Below, in pieces: positions 1-5,869 of a DNA stretch of 5,869 nt (positions within the stretch are counted from its first letter, which is position 1; the number at the start of each line of letters is the position of its first letter). The stretch is from Candidatus Solibacter sp. (GTDB lineage Bacteria; Acidobacteriota; Terriglobia; Bryobacterales; Bryobacteraceae): assembly GCA_017883355.1 (NCBI GenBank), contig JADGNS010000355.1:1-5869 (forward strand), written 5' to 3'. Made by a program: the position numbers and the translations under genes. Below the pieces are notes generated by a model. It saw only the letters and a program-made list of their open reading frames with translations. It was not told the origin of the DNA and ran no database searches.

Positions 1-1538
1 CCTTCGATATAAATGTCCTGCCCCCAGCTCTGGGTGTTGATCGGGATAAAGTTGGCGGCCCCGGCGGAACGAACCCCGGGCAGAGTAACGATACGCTCGA
101 GGACACTGGTATAGAACGCATCGTCATTGGGTCCTGTGTGCGACACGTATGCCGTAAGAACGTTTTCCGCGCGAAAGCCGAAATCGAGATCGAGCAGGCG
201 AACGAAACTCTTCATCAGCAATCCGGCGCCCACCAGCAGCACCGCGGCGAGCGCCACCTCCGATACCACCAGCCACTGACGCAAACGGCGACGCCTCTGG
301 CGGAGTCGTGGATGGCTGGCATCGCTCCACGCGGGTGTGATGCCAAAGAGCACCGCCGTCAGGAGCGAGGCGGCGAGCGCGAATGCCAGTACCGATAGAT
401 CGGCGCCTGCCGCCTCGAGCGGGTGCATTCTTGCCGGAACCGCGGCGTAGAGGATGCGGACGCCCGCCACCGCGACCGCGAATCCAATCGCTCCGCCAAC
501 CAGCGCCAGCAGGATGCTCTCGGTCAACGCCTGGTGGAAGATGCGCCGGGAGCTCGCGCCCAGCGCGCGCCGGATCGCCATCTCCGTCCTGCGGGCCGTC
601 GCGCGAGCGACCAGCAGGCCGGCCACGTTCGCGCAGGCAATCATCAAGAGCAATGAAACCGCGGCCATGAGCGCGATCAGAGCCGGACGAAGCGCTTGAG
701 CGTAGCGGTCGCGCAGCGGTTCCACGCGCGCGGTCCGGTTTCGATTCTCCTGCGGATAATCGCGGGCGAGACGGTCGCTGACCGTCGCCATCCCGGCCTG
801 CGCCTTGGCCAGCGTCGCGCCGGGTTTGAGGCGTGCGATCACCTTCAGGTGAAAGCCTCCACGGCCGCCGTTGAGAACCCCGCCCATCGGAACCCATACC
901 TCTTCGGCGGGAACCATGAACTGGAAGCCGCGGGGCATAATCCCGATGATGCGGAAGGGGTGGCCATCCAGCGTGATGTCCTTTCCCAGCGCGTCGGGAT
1001 TGCCGCCGAACTGCCGCTGCCAGAGACCGTAGCCCAACATGGCAACGGTGGCTCCGCCGCGCTGATCCTGTTCCGGACCGAATGCCCGGCCGAGCAGTGG
1101 CTTGACGCCGAGAAGCGGGAAGAAGTTCGCGGTAATACGTGCCGCGCGAAGGCGCTCCGGCTCATGGACGCCGCTGAGGTTCACCTGCTCGGCGGTTGCG
1201 TCCCAGGCGGCCATGTCCTCGAAGACGTTGTTCTGCGCTTTCCAGTCCAGATAGTTCGGAGGCGATGTGTAGCCCTTGGCGCCTGTCGCCTCGGTGCGGT
1301 CATACTGGCTGACGGTGACCAACCGCTGCGCGTCGCCGAAGGGCAGCGGCCGCAGCAGAAAGTCGTTCAGGATCGAAAAGATCGTGGTGGTGGCACCGAT
1401 CCCCAGGGCGAGCGTGGCGACCGTGACCGACGCCCAGCCGGGATTTTTCCGCAAGAGGCGCAGAGCGTAGTGGAGATCCTGCAGGATTCGCTCCACCGCC
1501 GGCCAGCCCCAGGCGTCCCGAGTGGTCTGTTGGATCAA
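1..1538 (-). CDS. ADOP-type ABC transporter permease (MacB/FtsX-like), N-terminal part; C-terminus beyond window
   Basis: About 512 codons are open without interruption to the window edge. The protein begins with the family signature LQDLHYALRLLRKNPGW, then TM1 (about residues 36-57, TLALGIGATTTIFSIL), a large MacB-type periplasmic domain (about 60-280, with LRPLPFGD, NYLDWK, FFPLLGVKPLLGR and MPRGFQF), and three FtsX-domain helices (about 286-310 with MIACANVAGLLVARA, 342-362, 382-402). The mid-protein helix VVSEVALAAVLLVGAGLLMKSF (about 424-445) starts the second repeat, as expected for the ~800-900-residue duplicated ADOP family; the second half lies outside the window. Family knowledge: inner-membrane permeases usually encoded without a partner ATPase, substrate mostly unknown. 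There is no ATG start. The frame is closed by TAG at 1574-1572, leaving TTG 1538 (used here) or GTG 1496. TTRDAWGW, just before the GTG, resembles the end of the usual ADOP prefix domain and favours the earlier start. The rest of that prefix is missing, so the 5' end may be truncated. Confidence 0.9.
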   Translation of the reverse strand, partial: MIQQTTRDAWGWPAVERILQDLHYALRLLRKNPGWASVTVATLALGIGATTTIFSILNDFLLRPLPFGDAQRLVTVSQYDRTEATGAKGYTSPPNYLDWKAQNNVFEDMAAWDATAEQVNLSGVHEPERLRAARITANFFPLLGVKPLLGRAFGPEQDQRGGATVAMLGYGLWQRQFGGNPDALGKDITLDGHPFRIIGIMPRGFQFMVPAEEVWVPMGGVLNGGRGGFHLKVIARLKPGATLAKAQAGMATVSDRLARDYPQENRNRTARVEPLRDRYAQALRPALIALMAAVSLLLMIACANVAGLLVARATARRTEMAIRRALGASSRRIFHQALTESILLALVGGAIGFAVAVAGVRILYAAVPARMHPLEAAGADLSVLAFALAASLLTAVLFGITPAWSDASHPRLRQRRRRLRQWLVVSEVALAAVLLVGAGLLMKSFVRLLDLDFGFRAENVLTAYVSHTGPNDDAFYTSVLERIVTLPGVRSAGAANFIPINTQSWGQDIYIE

Positions 1539-1570
1539 AGGGGCCTGTCGGTGGCGGACATAGTAGTTCT

Positions 1571-1582
1571 TCTATGCATAGA
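1571..1582. promoter_or_regulatory. 12-bp perfect palindrome upstream of the permease, possible operator
   Basis: TCTATGCATAGA reads the same on both strands and lies in the 130-bp gap between the Tat-type arabinofuranosidase and the permease. Its near edge is 33 nt from the TTG start. One perfect 12-mer palindrome is expected about 1.4 times by chance in a window of this size, but only about 0.03 times in this gap. A regulator site is therefore possible but unproven. It also contains the TAG that closes the permease frame upstream. Confidence 0.25.
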
Positions 1583-1668
1583 CTGCCCCAGGCCCTTCCG
1601 AATGTCAATGGTGCTCCAGGCCTGATTTAACTGCATCGCTTGAAGGGCCACGCCGCACGTTTTGCCGC

Positions 1669-3351
1669 CTATCCCAGCGTAATCGTCAGTTTCGTCACCG
1701 AGGCGGGTGGAAACTGATGAACCACGGTCGAACCCTTCAGAGTAACCGTGACCGCTTTCGGCTCGACGGCGCGCGCGTCCGCGAAGGTGTTGTGAGCGTG
1801 CGGGTCGCTGGCGGCGAGCGTGATACCCGCCACCGCCCGCGCCGTTCCGCCATGGACCAGAATCTCGGCTTCGCGAGGCTGATCCATGGAGGGATTGGTC
1901 ACGGTCAGAGTCAACTGGTTGCCGTTCACCGACGCCGAGCCGTTCAAGCCGCGCATGGTCGCGCTCGTTCCGTTGCGGCTGTACCCGTTGGCCGGCGAGG
2001 CCACCAGCGTGCGCACCGACCGGGCTCCCTGATGCGCCGCGTACATGTCGAAGACGTGGTAGGTCGGCGTGAGGCAGAACTTGTCTTCGTGCGCCAGGAA
2101 CAGCGATTGCAGGCAGTTCACCAACTGCGCGATGGCTGCCATGGCGACCTTGTCGGCGTGGCGGTTGAAGGTATCCAGCGTGAGACCGGCCAGCACCGCG
2201 TCGCGCATGGTGTTCTGTTGACCGATCAGCGCCTCGGGGAACGGTTCCGTGCCGGAAGCGTACCAGGCGCCCCACTCGTCCACCACCAGCTTGGTGCGGT
2301 GGCGCGGGTCGCTTTCCGCCATCACCGTCCAGTGGGCGTTAATCAGCGATTCCATTTCGTCGCCGGCGCGGAGAATTTCGTAATATTGTTCGGCGTCGAA
2401 CTTCACGGCGTCCCGCTTGCCGGCGTACCAGTCGCTGGTGCGCCCCGCACTGGCGTTCCAGGAGTAGTTGTGCATGGCCCAACCCCACAGGCGGCCCAGG
2501 GTGTCGGCCTTGGCGAGCTTGCCGAAGAAGCGCCGGGTCCAATCCACATTGCCGCCGTTAGGACCCGATCCGACCAGCGCGGTGCGCACTCCATACGAGG
2601 GAACCCAGGCCGTGTAACGATTGAACTCCGAGCCGTAATCCTCCGGGTCGAAATTGCCGCCGCAGCCCCAGGACTCGTTGCCCACGCCCCAGTAGCGCAC
2701 GCCCAGGGGTTCGGGCTCGCCATCGGCCGCGCGCAGTGCCCCTAGCGTAGTGGAATTCGCCGGCGAGTTGCAGTACTCCACCCAGCGCCAGAACTCCTGC
2801 GCCGGGAGACTCCGCAGGTTGGCGGCGAAGTAAGGCTGCGCGCCCACTTGTTTGCAGAATCGCGCGAACTCCACCGTGCCGAATGTGTTCGGGTCATAGC
2901 CCTGCGGCCCATCGCGCCGCGCGCCCTTCTGCCAGTCGGGGGAATCCAGCCAGAAGTTGGTGCGCTTGGGCCGTTTGTCGCGCGGCCCGGTGCCGTCGCG
3001 CCAATCGTACTGGTCGGCGAAGCAGCCGCCCGGCCAGCGAATCATGCCCGGCTTGACGCGCTTCAGCGCATCCACCAACTGCTTGCGGAGTCCGTTCACG
3101 TTGGGGATGCGCGAGCCTTCGCCCACCCAGATGCCGTCGTACACCACGCCGCCCAGATGTTCGACAAAGTGTCCGTAGATTTCGGGCGCGATGGTGCCCA
3201 CCGGTTCATTCAGCAGAATGTCGACGCGCGACTCCGGCGATTGCGCCGCCATCCGCGTCACCAGCGGGCCGGACGCGGCCAGCCACGCGCTTCCCGCCGC
3301 AGCGGTCCGTAGGAAGCCCCTGCGGCTTGCCGTCTGGTTCGAATTTTCCAT
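1669..3351 (-). CDS. GH51 alpha-L-arabinofuranosidase with twin-arginine signal peptide
   Basis: A 560-residue glycoside hydrolase family 51 enzyme (EC 3.2.1.55), expected to release terminal non-reducing arabinofuranosyl groups with retention of configuration. A Tat motif, SRRGFL (residues 9-14), is followed by a hydrophobic stretch and a likely cleavage site near Ala36, so the enzyme should be exported folded. The (beta/alpha)8 barrel carries MIRWPGGCFADQYDWRDG (103-120), a GNE motif in YWGVGNESWGCGGN with Glu226 as acid/base, MHNYSW (293-298), and VVDEWGAWY with Glu359 as nucleophile. The C-terminal ~120 residues form the usual beta-sandwich. Both catalytic glutamates are present and the length suits the compact GH51 subtype, whose well-known members are cytoplasmic, so the Tat signal is notable. 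The ATG at 3351 is the only start that includes the Tat motif. It lies 4 nt after the stop of the upstream GH51 gene; a GAAGG element at 3368-3364 inside that gene may serve as a distant ribosome-binding site. The two genes are almost certainly co-transcribed. Confidence 0.95.
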   Translation of the reverse strand: MENSNQTASRRGFLRTAAAGSAWLAASGPLVTRMAAQSPESRVDILLNEPVGTIAPEIYGHFVEHLGGVVYDGIWVGEGSRIPNVNGLRKQLVDALKRVKPGMIRWPGGCFADQYDWRDGTGPRDKRPKRTNFWLDSPDWQKGARRDGPQGYDPNTFGTVEFARFCKQVGAQPYFAANLRSLPAQEFWRWVEYCNSPANSTTLGALRAADGEPEPLGVRYWGVGNESWGCGGNFDPEDYGSEFNRYTAWVPSYGVRTALVGSGPNGGNVDWTRRFFGKLAKADTLGRLWGWAMHNYSWNASAGRTSDWYAGKRDAVKFDAEQYYEILRAGDEMESLINAHWTVMAESDPRHRTKLVVDEWGAWYASGTEPFPEALIGQQNTMRDAVLAGLTLDTFNRHADKVAMAAIAQLVNCLQSLFLAHEDKFCLTPTYHVFDMYAAHQGARSVRTLVASPANGYSRNGTSATMRGLNGSASVNGNQLTLTVTNPSMDQPREAEILVHGGTARAVAGITLAASDPHAHNTFADARAVEPKAVTVTLKGSTVVHQFPPASVTKLTITLG

Positions 3352-3355
3352 GATT

Positions 3356-5455
3356 TTATTTGGCCTTCATCTGCAACACGGTAAGCGAATACGGCGGGAA
3401 CGTGCGCGTAAAGCTGGTTCCCAGGCCATCCACGCTGTTGGTCACCGGCACAATTTTCGTGGGCTCGGTGATGGAATTGGTATCGGTCGGACTGGCAGCG
3501 CTGAGGGTCACGGCCTGTCCTTTGGCGTCCACGCTCGCCAGACCGTTGAGCTCGACGCGCAGCGGCTGCGGCGTGGCGGCGCGATTCACGATTTTCAGAA
3601 AGACAGTTCCGGTCTTGGTGTCGCGTGTGGCGCTCCAGAAGACCGTAGCCACTTCCTGCGCCGGCGGCGGTGCCGGCGGCGTCACCGGGGGGGCCGGAGG
3701 TGCCGGAGTTGCCTGAGATCCCGCCGCAGTGCCCGCCGGCGCTCTCGGGGGAGGCCCTCCACCGCGGCGTCCCGCTGCCGGCGGCTGCCAGGTCCGCGTG
3801 GGGATGCCCTGCGCCGTCGCCGGCAGGATGACGTCGCCCCGATAGTTGTTGAACATCTTCTGCGCGTAGTACGCCGGCGAGCCGTAGCTGTTCAGCGCGT
3901 CGTAGCCGATCAGGTCGGTGGGCCACTGCATGCCGCCCGGATTCACGTTGACGAACAGCGGAGCGTAGGCCGACATGATGACCAGGTCCGAATTGCGCTC
4001 CATGTTGGTCATCCAGGCGGCGTCGCCCAAAGCGGCGCTCATGTTGGGAGTGGGAGCGCCCACGCGCGTCGCCCACTCGCCCACGAACACCTTGGGCCCG
4101 GTCCGCGGACGGGCGTCGTAATCGTGCGAGTGAGACGCCATTTCGTCTTCCGAGCGGCGGTAGTAGTGCTCGTCCAATACATCCGGAGTGCGCGAGGCGG
4201 CGCGGGTGGAACTGATGATCTTGATGGCCGGATATTTCGCATTGATCGCGTCGAAGAACTGTCCAAACCGGCCTTCATAGCTGCCCTGCTCGCGGTCGAA
4301 ATTGTCCTCGTTGCCGATTTCGACGTATTCCAGTTGGAACGGCGCGGCGTGGCCATCCTTGGCGCGGCGGGCGCCCCAGGTTGTGTTGGGGCCGCCGGTG
4401 ACGTACTCAATCTCGTCGAGCGCGTCCTTGACGTAGGGCTCGAGATCGGCGCCGGGCTTGACGCGCTGCTGGCGTAGCGAGTACCCGGCGTAGACGCCCA
4501 GCACGGGCTGCATGTGCAGGTCCTCGCACCACTCCAGGAACTCCAGCAGGCCCATGCCGTCGCTCGACCAGTAGCGCCAGGCGTCGTTCATATGGCCGGG
4601 CCTCTGGGCGATATCGCCGATGGTCTTCTTCCAATCGAAGCGCGTTTCGATGGTGTTGCCTTCCAGGTAATTCCCGCCGGGAAAGCGCAGGAAGGCGGGC
4701 TTGAAGTCCGCCAGAAGCTGCATGATGTCCTTGCGATTTCCGTTCGCCCGGTTGTTGAACGTGGGCGGAAACAGCGAGACCATGCTGAACCAGACCGTGC
4801 CTTTTGCAGCGGCCGAAAGCACCAGCCGGTTCTTGGCGGAGGCGGCGGATTTGGCGGACGTGGTCAGCACCGCCTCGTACTTCTTCCACGCCCCGGTGAG
4901 CGTCGCAATGCGCGCGGTGGCTTCCACCGTGGCGCCTTCCGTGCTCACCAGTTCGACCGTGATGGGCCCCTTGAACTCCGGGCTGGCCTTAGCGTAGAAA
5001 GAGGCCCGGTAGCGCGTGCCTGGATGAACGGGAATTCCCCAGAAGCCCTCATTGGCGATTCCGGCGCGCTGTTTTGCCCCCGCTTCGGTGATGGTGAGCT
5101 TAAGACTGGTGCCGATGGCGGCATTCAACGGTTCCGCGGAATCGAGCGCCATGCTTGCCGCGGCGCCGCTTTCCTGGACCAGCGACCAGTGCACCGGGTC
5201 CTTGGCATCTTCCTTGAAGCTGCGGTTGCGGACGAGTTCGCCGTAAAGCCCGCCGTCGTAGGAGAAGTTGATCTCTTCGGTCATCATGCCGTAGCGCAGG
5301 CCGACCGCCGGTCCGGGCTTGCCCGCGTCGATCTTGAGCACCGGTGTCTCGGGTGCGGCCTGTGCCGGCAAGAGGCCGGCAGCACCGGCGCCGAGGGCGC
5401 AGGCTGCCAGGAACCCGGTCAGAACCGGCGAAATTGTACGCGGTTTCATTTTCAT
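3356..5455 (-). CDS. Secreted GH51 alpha-L-arabinofuranosidase with CBM-like N-terminal region and Pro-rich linker
   Basis: A 699-residue GH51 enzyme of the larger extracellular subtype, resembling fungal and actinobacterial AbfA. In order: signal peptide (1-33, likely cleavage after AQA); an N-terminal GH51 segment with GMMTEEINFSYDGGLYGEL (56-74); a CBM4-like beta region (about 85-230); a barrel with FLRFPGGNYLEGN (255-267), GNE in YVEIGNEDNF with Glu383 as acid/base, EHYYRR (429-434) and VFVGEWAT with Glu460 as nucleophile; a Pro/Ala/Gly-rich linker (about 557-600); and a C-terminal beta-sandwich. All expected catalytic residues are present. Predicted role: removing arabinofuranosyl branches from hemicellulose or pectin outside the cytoplasm. 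LAAC at 16-19 fits a lipobox, so a lipoprotein is an alternative to simple Sec secretion, although the hydrophobic stretch continues past the Cys. The start at 5455 has a second in-frame ATG six bases downstream (5449); neither has a Shine-Dalgarno sequence. This is the first gene of a tight pair with the Tat-exported GH51. Confidence 0.96.
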   Translation of the reverse strand: MKMKPRTISPVLTGFLAACALGAGAAGLLPAQAAPETPVLKIDAGKPGPAVGLRYGMMTEEINFSYDGGLYGELVRNRSFKEDAKDPVHWSLVQESGAAASMALDSAEPLNAAIGTSLKLTITEAGAKQRAGIANEGFWGIPVHPGTRYRASFYAKASPEFKGPITVELVSTEGATVEATARIATLTGAWKKYEAVLTTSAKSAASAKNRLVLSAAAKGTVWFSMVSLFPPTFNNRANGNRKDIMQLLADFKPAFLRFPGGNYLEGNTIETRFDWKKTIGDIAQRPGHMNDAWRYWSSDGMGLLEFLEWCEDLHMQPVLGVYAGYSLRQQRVKPGADLEPYVKDALDEIEYVTGGPNTTWGARRAKDGHAAPFQLEYVEIGNEDNFDREQGSYEGRFGQFFDAINAKYPAIKIISSTRAASRTPDVLDEHYYRRSEDEMASHSHDYDARPRTGPKVFVGEWATRVGAPTPNMSAALGDAAWMTNMERNSDLVIMSAYAPLFVNVNPGGMQWPTDLIGYDALNSYGSPAYYAQKMFNNYRGDVILPATAQGIPTRTWQPPAAGRRGGGPPPRAPAGTAAGSQATPAPPAPPVTPPAPPPAQEVATVFWSATRDTKTGTVFLKIVNRAATPQPLRVELNGLASVDAKGQAVTLSAASPTDTNSITEPTKIVPVTNSVDGLGTSFTRTFPPYSLTVLQMKAK
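3656..3787 (-). repeat. Low-complexity Pro/Ala/Gly-rich linker coding region
   Basis: Codes for about residues 557-600 of the larger GH51 enzyme (AGRRGGGPPPRAPAG, then PAPPAPPVTPPAPPP). Composition is almost entirely Pro, Ala, Gly and Thr, typical of a flexible extended linker. It sits between the end of the barrel segment (YRGDVILPATAQG) and the C-terminal beta strands (EVATVFWSATRD). It includes a run of seven C on the coding strand (3693-3687). The frame is intact. Confidence 0.75.
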
Positions 5456-5459
5456 GGTG

Positions 5460-5496
5460 TTGTAAGGAGTGTATCTCCGGGCAGTCCTCTTTACAA
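5460..5496. repeat. Inverted repeat TTGTAA/TTACAA in the divergent intergenic region
   Basis: TTGTAA at 5460-5465 is the exact reverse complement of TTACAA at 5491-5496, with a 25-bp spacer. Inside it GGAG (5466-5469) and CTCC (5475-5478) form a smaller inverted pair around the candidate -10 of the arabinofuranosidase promoter. The position between two divergent starts suits a regulator-binding site, but 6-bp arms at this spacing arise easily by chance. Confidence 0.2.
5468..5496 (-). promoter_or_regulatory. Candidate sigma70-type promoter for the arabinofuranosidase operon
   Basis: On the minus strand TTGTAA (5496-5491, 4 of 6 matches to the -35 consensus) is followed after exactly 17 bp by TACACT (5473-5468, 4 of 6 to the -10 consensus). 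Only 12 nt separate the -10 from the ATG at 5455, and they contain no Shine-Dalgarno sequence. Transcription starting about 7 nt past the -10 would give a leader of roughly 5 nt, so the message would be nearly leaderless. Confidence 0.4.
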
Positions 5497-5500
5497 GCGC

Positions 5501-5506
5501 AAAAGG
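5501..5506 (+). promoter_or_regulatory. Ribosome-binding site (AAAAGG) upstream of the DJ-1/PfpI gene
   Basis: AAAAGG is 5 nt before the ATG at 5512, which opens a five-codon frame (MNTWN, TGA), and 13 nt before the ATG at 5520, which opens the DJ-1/PfpI frame. The spacing suits the short frame better, but only the second start leads into the conserved protein. Confidence 0.4.
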
Positions 5507-5519
5507 CTACTATGAACAC

Positions 5520-5869
5520 ATGGAACTGACCGGAAAGAAGATCGCGATTCTTGTGGACCAGTTGTACCAGGAAATGGAAGTCTGGTACCCCTTGTTCCGC
5601 TTCCAGGAAGCCGGAGCCACCGTAGTCACGGTGGGCGCCACAGCCGGCGAGACGTACCCGAGCAAGCTGGGCTATCCCGTGAAGTGCCAGCTTTCTTACG
5701 ACGATGCCAGCCCGGCGGATTTCGATGGCGTGGTGGTGCCGGGCGGGTATGCGCCCGACCACATCCGCCGCCATCCGAAAGCCAACCAGTTCGTGCAGCA
5801 CATGGATGCGGCCGGCAAACTCGTGGCCTCCATCTGCCACGGGCCATGGGTTCTGTGTTCCGCCGGCGG
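5520..5869 (+). CDS. DJ-1/PfpI family protein (type 1 glutamine amidotransferase-like), 3' end beyond window
   Basis: 116 codons are visible; the family is usually about 170-200 residues, so the C-terminal third is missing. The fold markers are clear: first strand KKIAILVDQLYQEMEVWYP (6-24), FRFQEAGATVVTVG (26-39), FDGVVVPGGYAPDHIRR (68-84), and the nucleophile elbow ASICHGPWVL (103-112) with Cys106 followed by His107. Family knowledge: DJ-1/PfpI proteins include cysteine peptidases, chaperones, glyoxalase-type enzymes and proposed deglycases; which applies here cannot be told from the sequence. In PfpI-type proteins the first helix usually reads FEDxE; here it is YQEME, so the first acidic position is Gln17 while Glu18 and Glu20 remain. 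There is no signal peptide, so it should be cytoplasmic. The ATG at 5520 is the only in-frame start near the conserved N-terminus. The gene is divergent from the arabinofuranosidase operon, with 64 bp between starts. Confidence 0.93.
   Translation, partial: MELTGKKIAILVDQLYQEMEVWYPLFRFQEAGATVVTVGATAGETYPSKLGYPVKCQLSYDDASPADFDGVVVPGGYAPDHIRRHPKANQFVQHMDAAGKLVASICHGPWVLCSAG

Noticed and set aside
1575..1608. TTGACA at 1608-1603 on the minus strand as a -35 for the permease
   Set aside because: The -35 is a perfect match, but the nearest TATGCA (1580-1575) is 22 bp away and nothing TATAAT-like lies at 16-18 bp. It is too weak to list as a promoter.
696..1625. 309-codon open frame on the plus strand opposite the permease
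   Set aside because: It is antisense to a continuous, well-conserved ADOP frame and has no recognisable motif.
1620..1668. Terminator after the Tat-type GH51 gene
   Set aside because: No stable hairpin followed by a T run was found. The GGCGGC and GCGGCG elements just after the stop are not complementary, so read-through into the permease cannot be excluded.
1717..2745. 342-codon open frame on the plus strand opposite the Tat-type GH51 gene
   Set aside because: It lies wholly within the conserved GH51 gene in antisense, has Arg/His/Val-rich composition, and no domain or ribosome-binding site was seen.
3191..4477. 428-codon open frame on the plus strand opposite the GH51 genes
   Set aside because: It spans the end of one clear GH51 gene and the start of the other, is rich in Arg, Gly and His, and shows no domain. 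It is an antisense shadow produced by the high-GC third-codon bias of the real genes.
4514..5515. 333-codon open frame on the plus strand opposite the large GH51 gene
   Set aside because: It is antisense to the signal peptide, N-terminal region and barrel of a clear secreted enzyme, and has no domain of its own.

Overview
The window looks like chromosomal DNA from a high-GC member of the Acidobacteriota, most likely a Solibacter/Bryobacter-type soil bacterium. The main evidence is a permease of the ADOP type (acidobacterial duplicated orphan permease), a MacB/FtsX-like family that is strongly expanded in that phylum. Two exported GH51 arabinofuranosidases fit a soil plant-polysaccharide degrader. 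The assignment is inferred from gene content, not from a database search.

Layout: three genes lie on the minus strand and one on the plus strand. Reading leftward from about 5455, the minus-strand genes are (1) a 699-residue secreted GH51 alpha-L-arabinofuranosidase with an N-terminal carbohydrate-binding-like region and a Pro/Ala-rich linker (5455-3356); (2) after only 4 nt, a 560-residue GH51 enzyme of a different subtype with a twin-arginine signal (3351-1669); (3) after 130 nt, the first ~510 residues of an ADOP permease that runs off the left edge (1538-1). A DJ-1/PfpI-family gene starts divergently at 5520 and runs off the right edge. The only non-coding stretches are the 64-bp divergent region (5456-5519) and the 130-bp gap (1539-1668). 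No gene-free stretch exceeds 300 bp.

The two GH51 genes are almost certainly one transcription unit. Together they would remove arabinofuranosyl side groups from arabinan, arabinoxylan or similar polymers outside the cytoplasm. One enzyme is exported unfolded (Sec, possibly as a lipoprotein) and the other folded (Tat). The permease may be read through from the same transcript, but its role is unknown and no ATPase subunit is visible. The DJ-1/PfpI gene is divergent and has no evident functional link. No RNA genes, insertion sequences, CRISPR arrays or convincing terminators were seen. I did not find a clearly novel system. The points most worth a second look are the paired GH51 enzymes, the odd 5' end of the permease gene, and the compact divergent promoter region.
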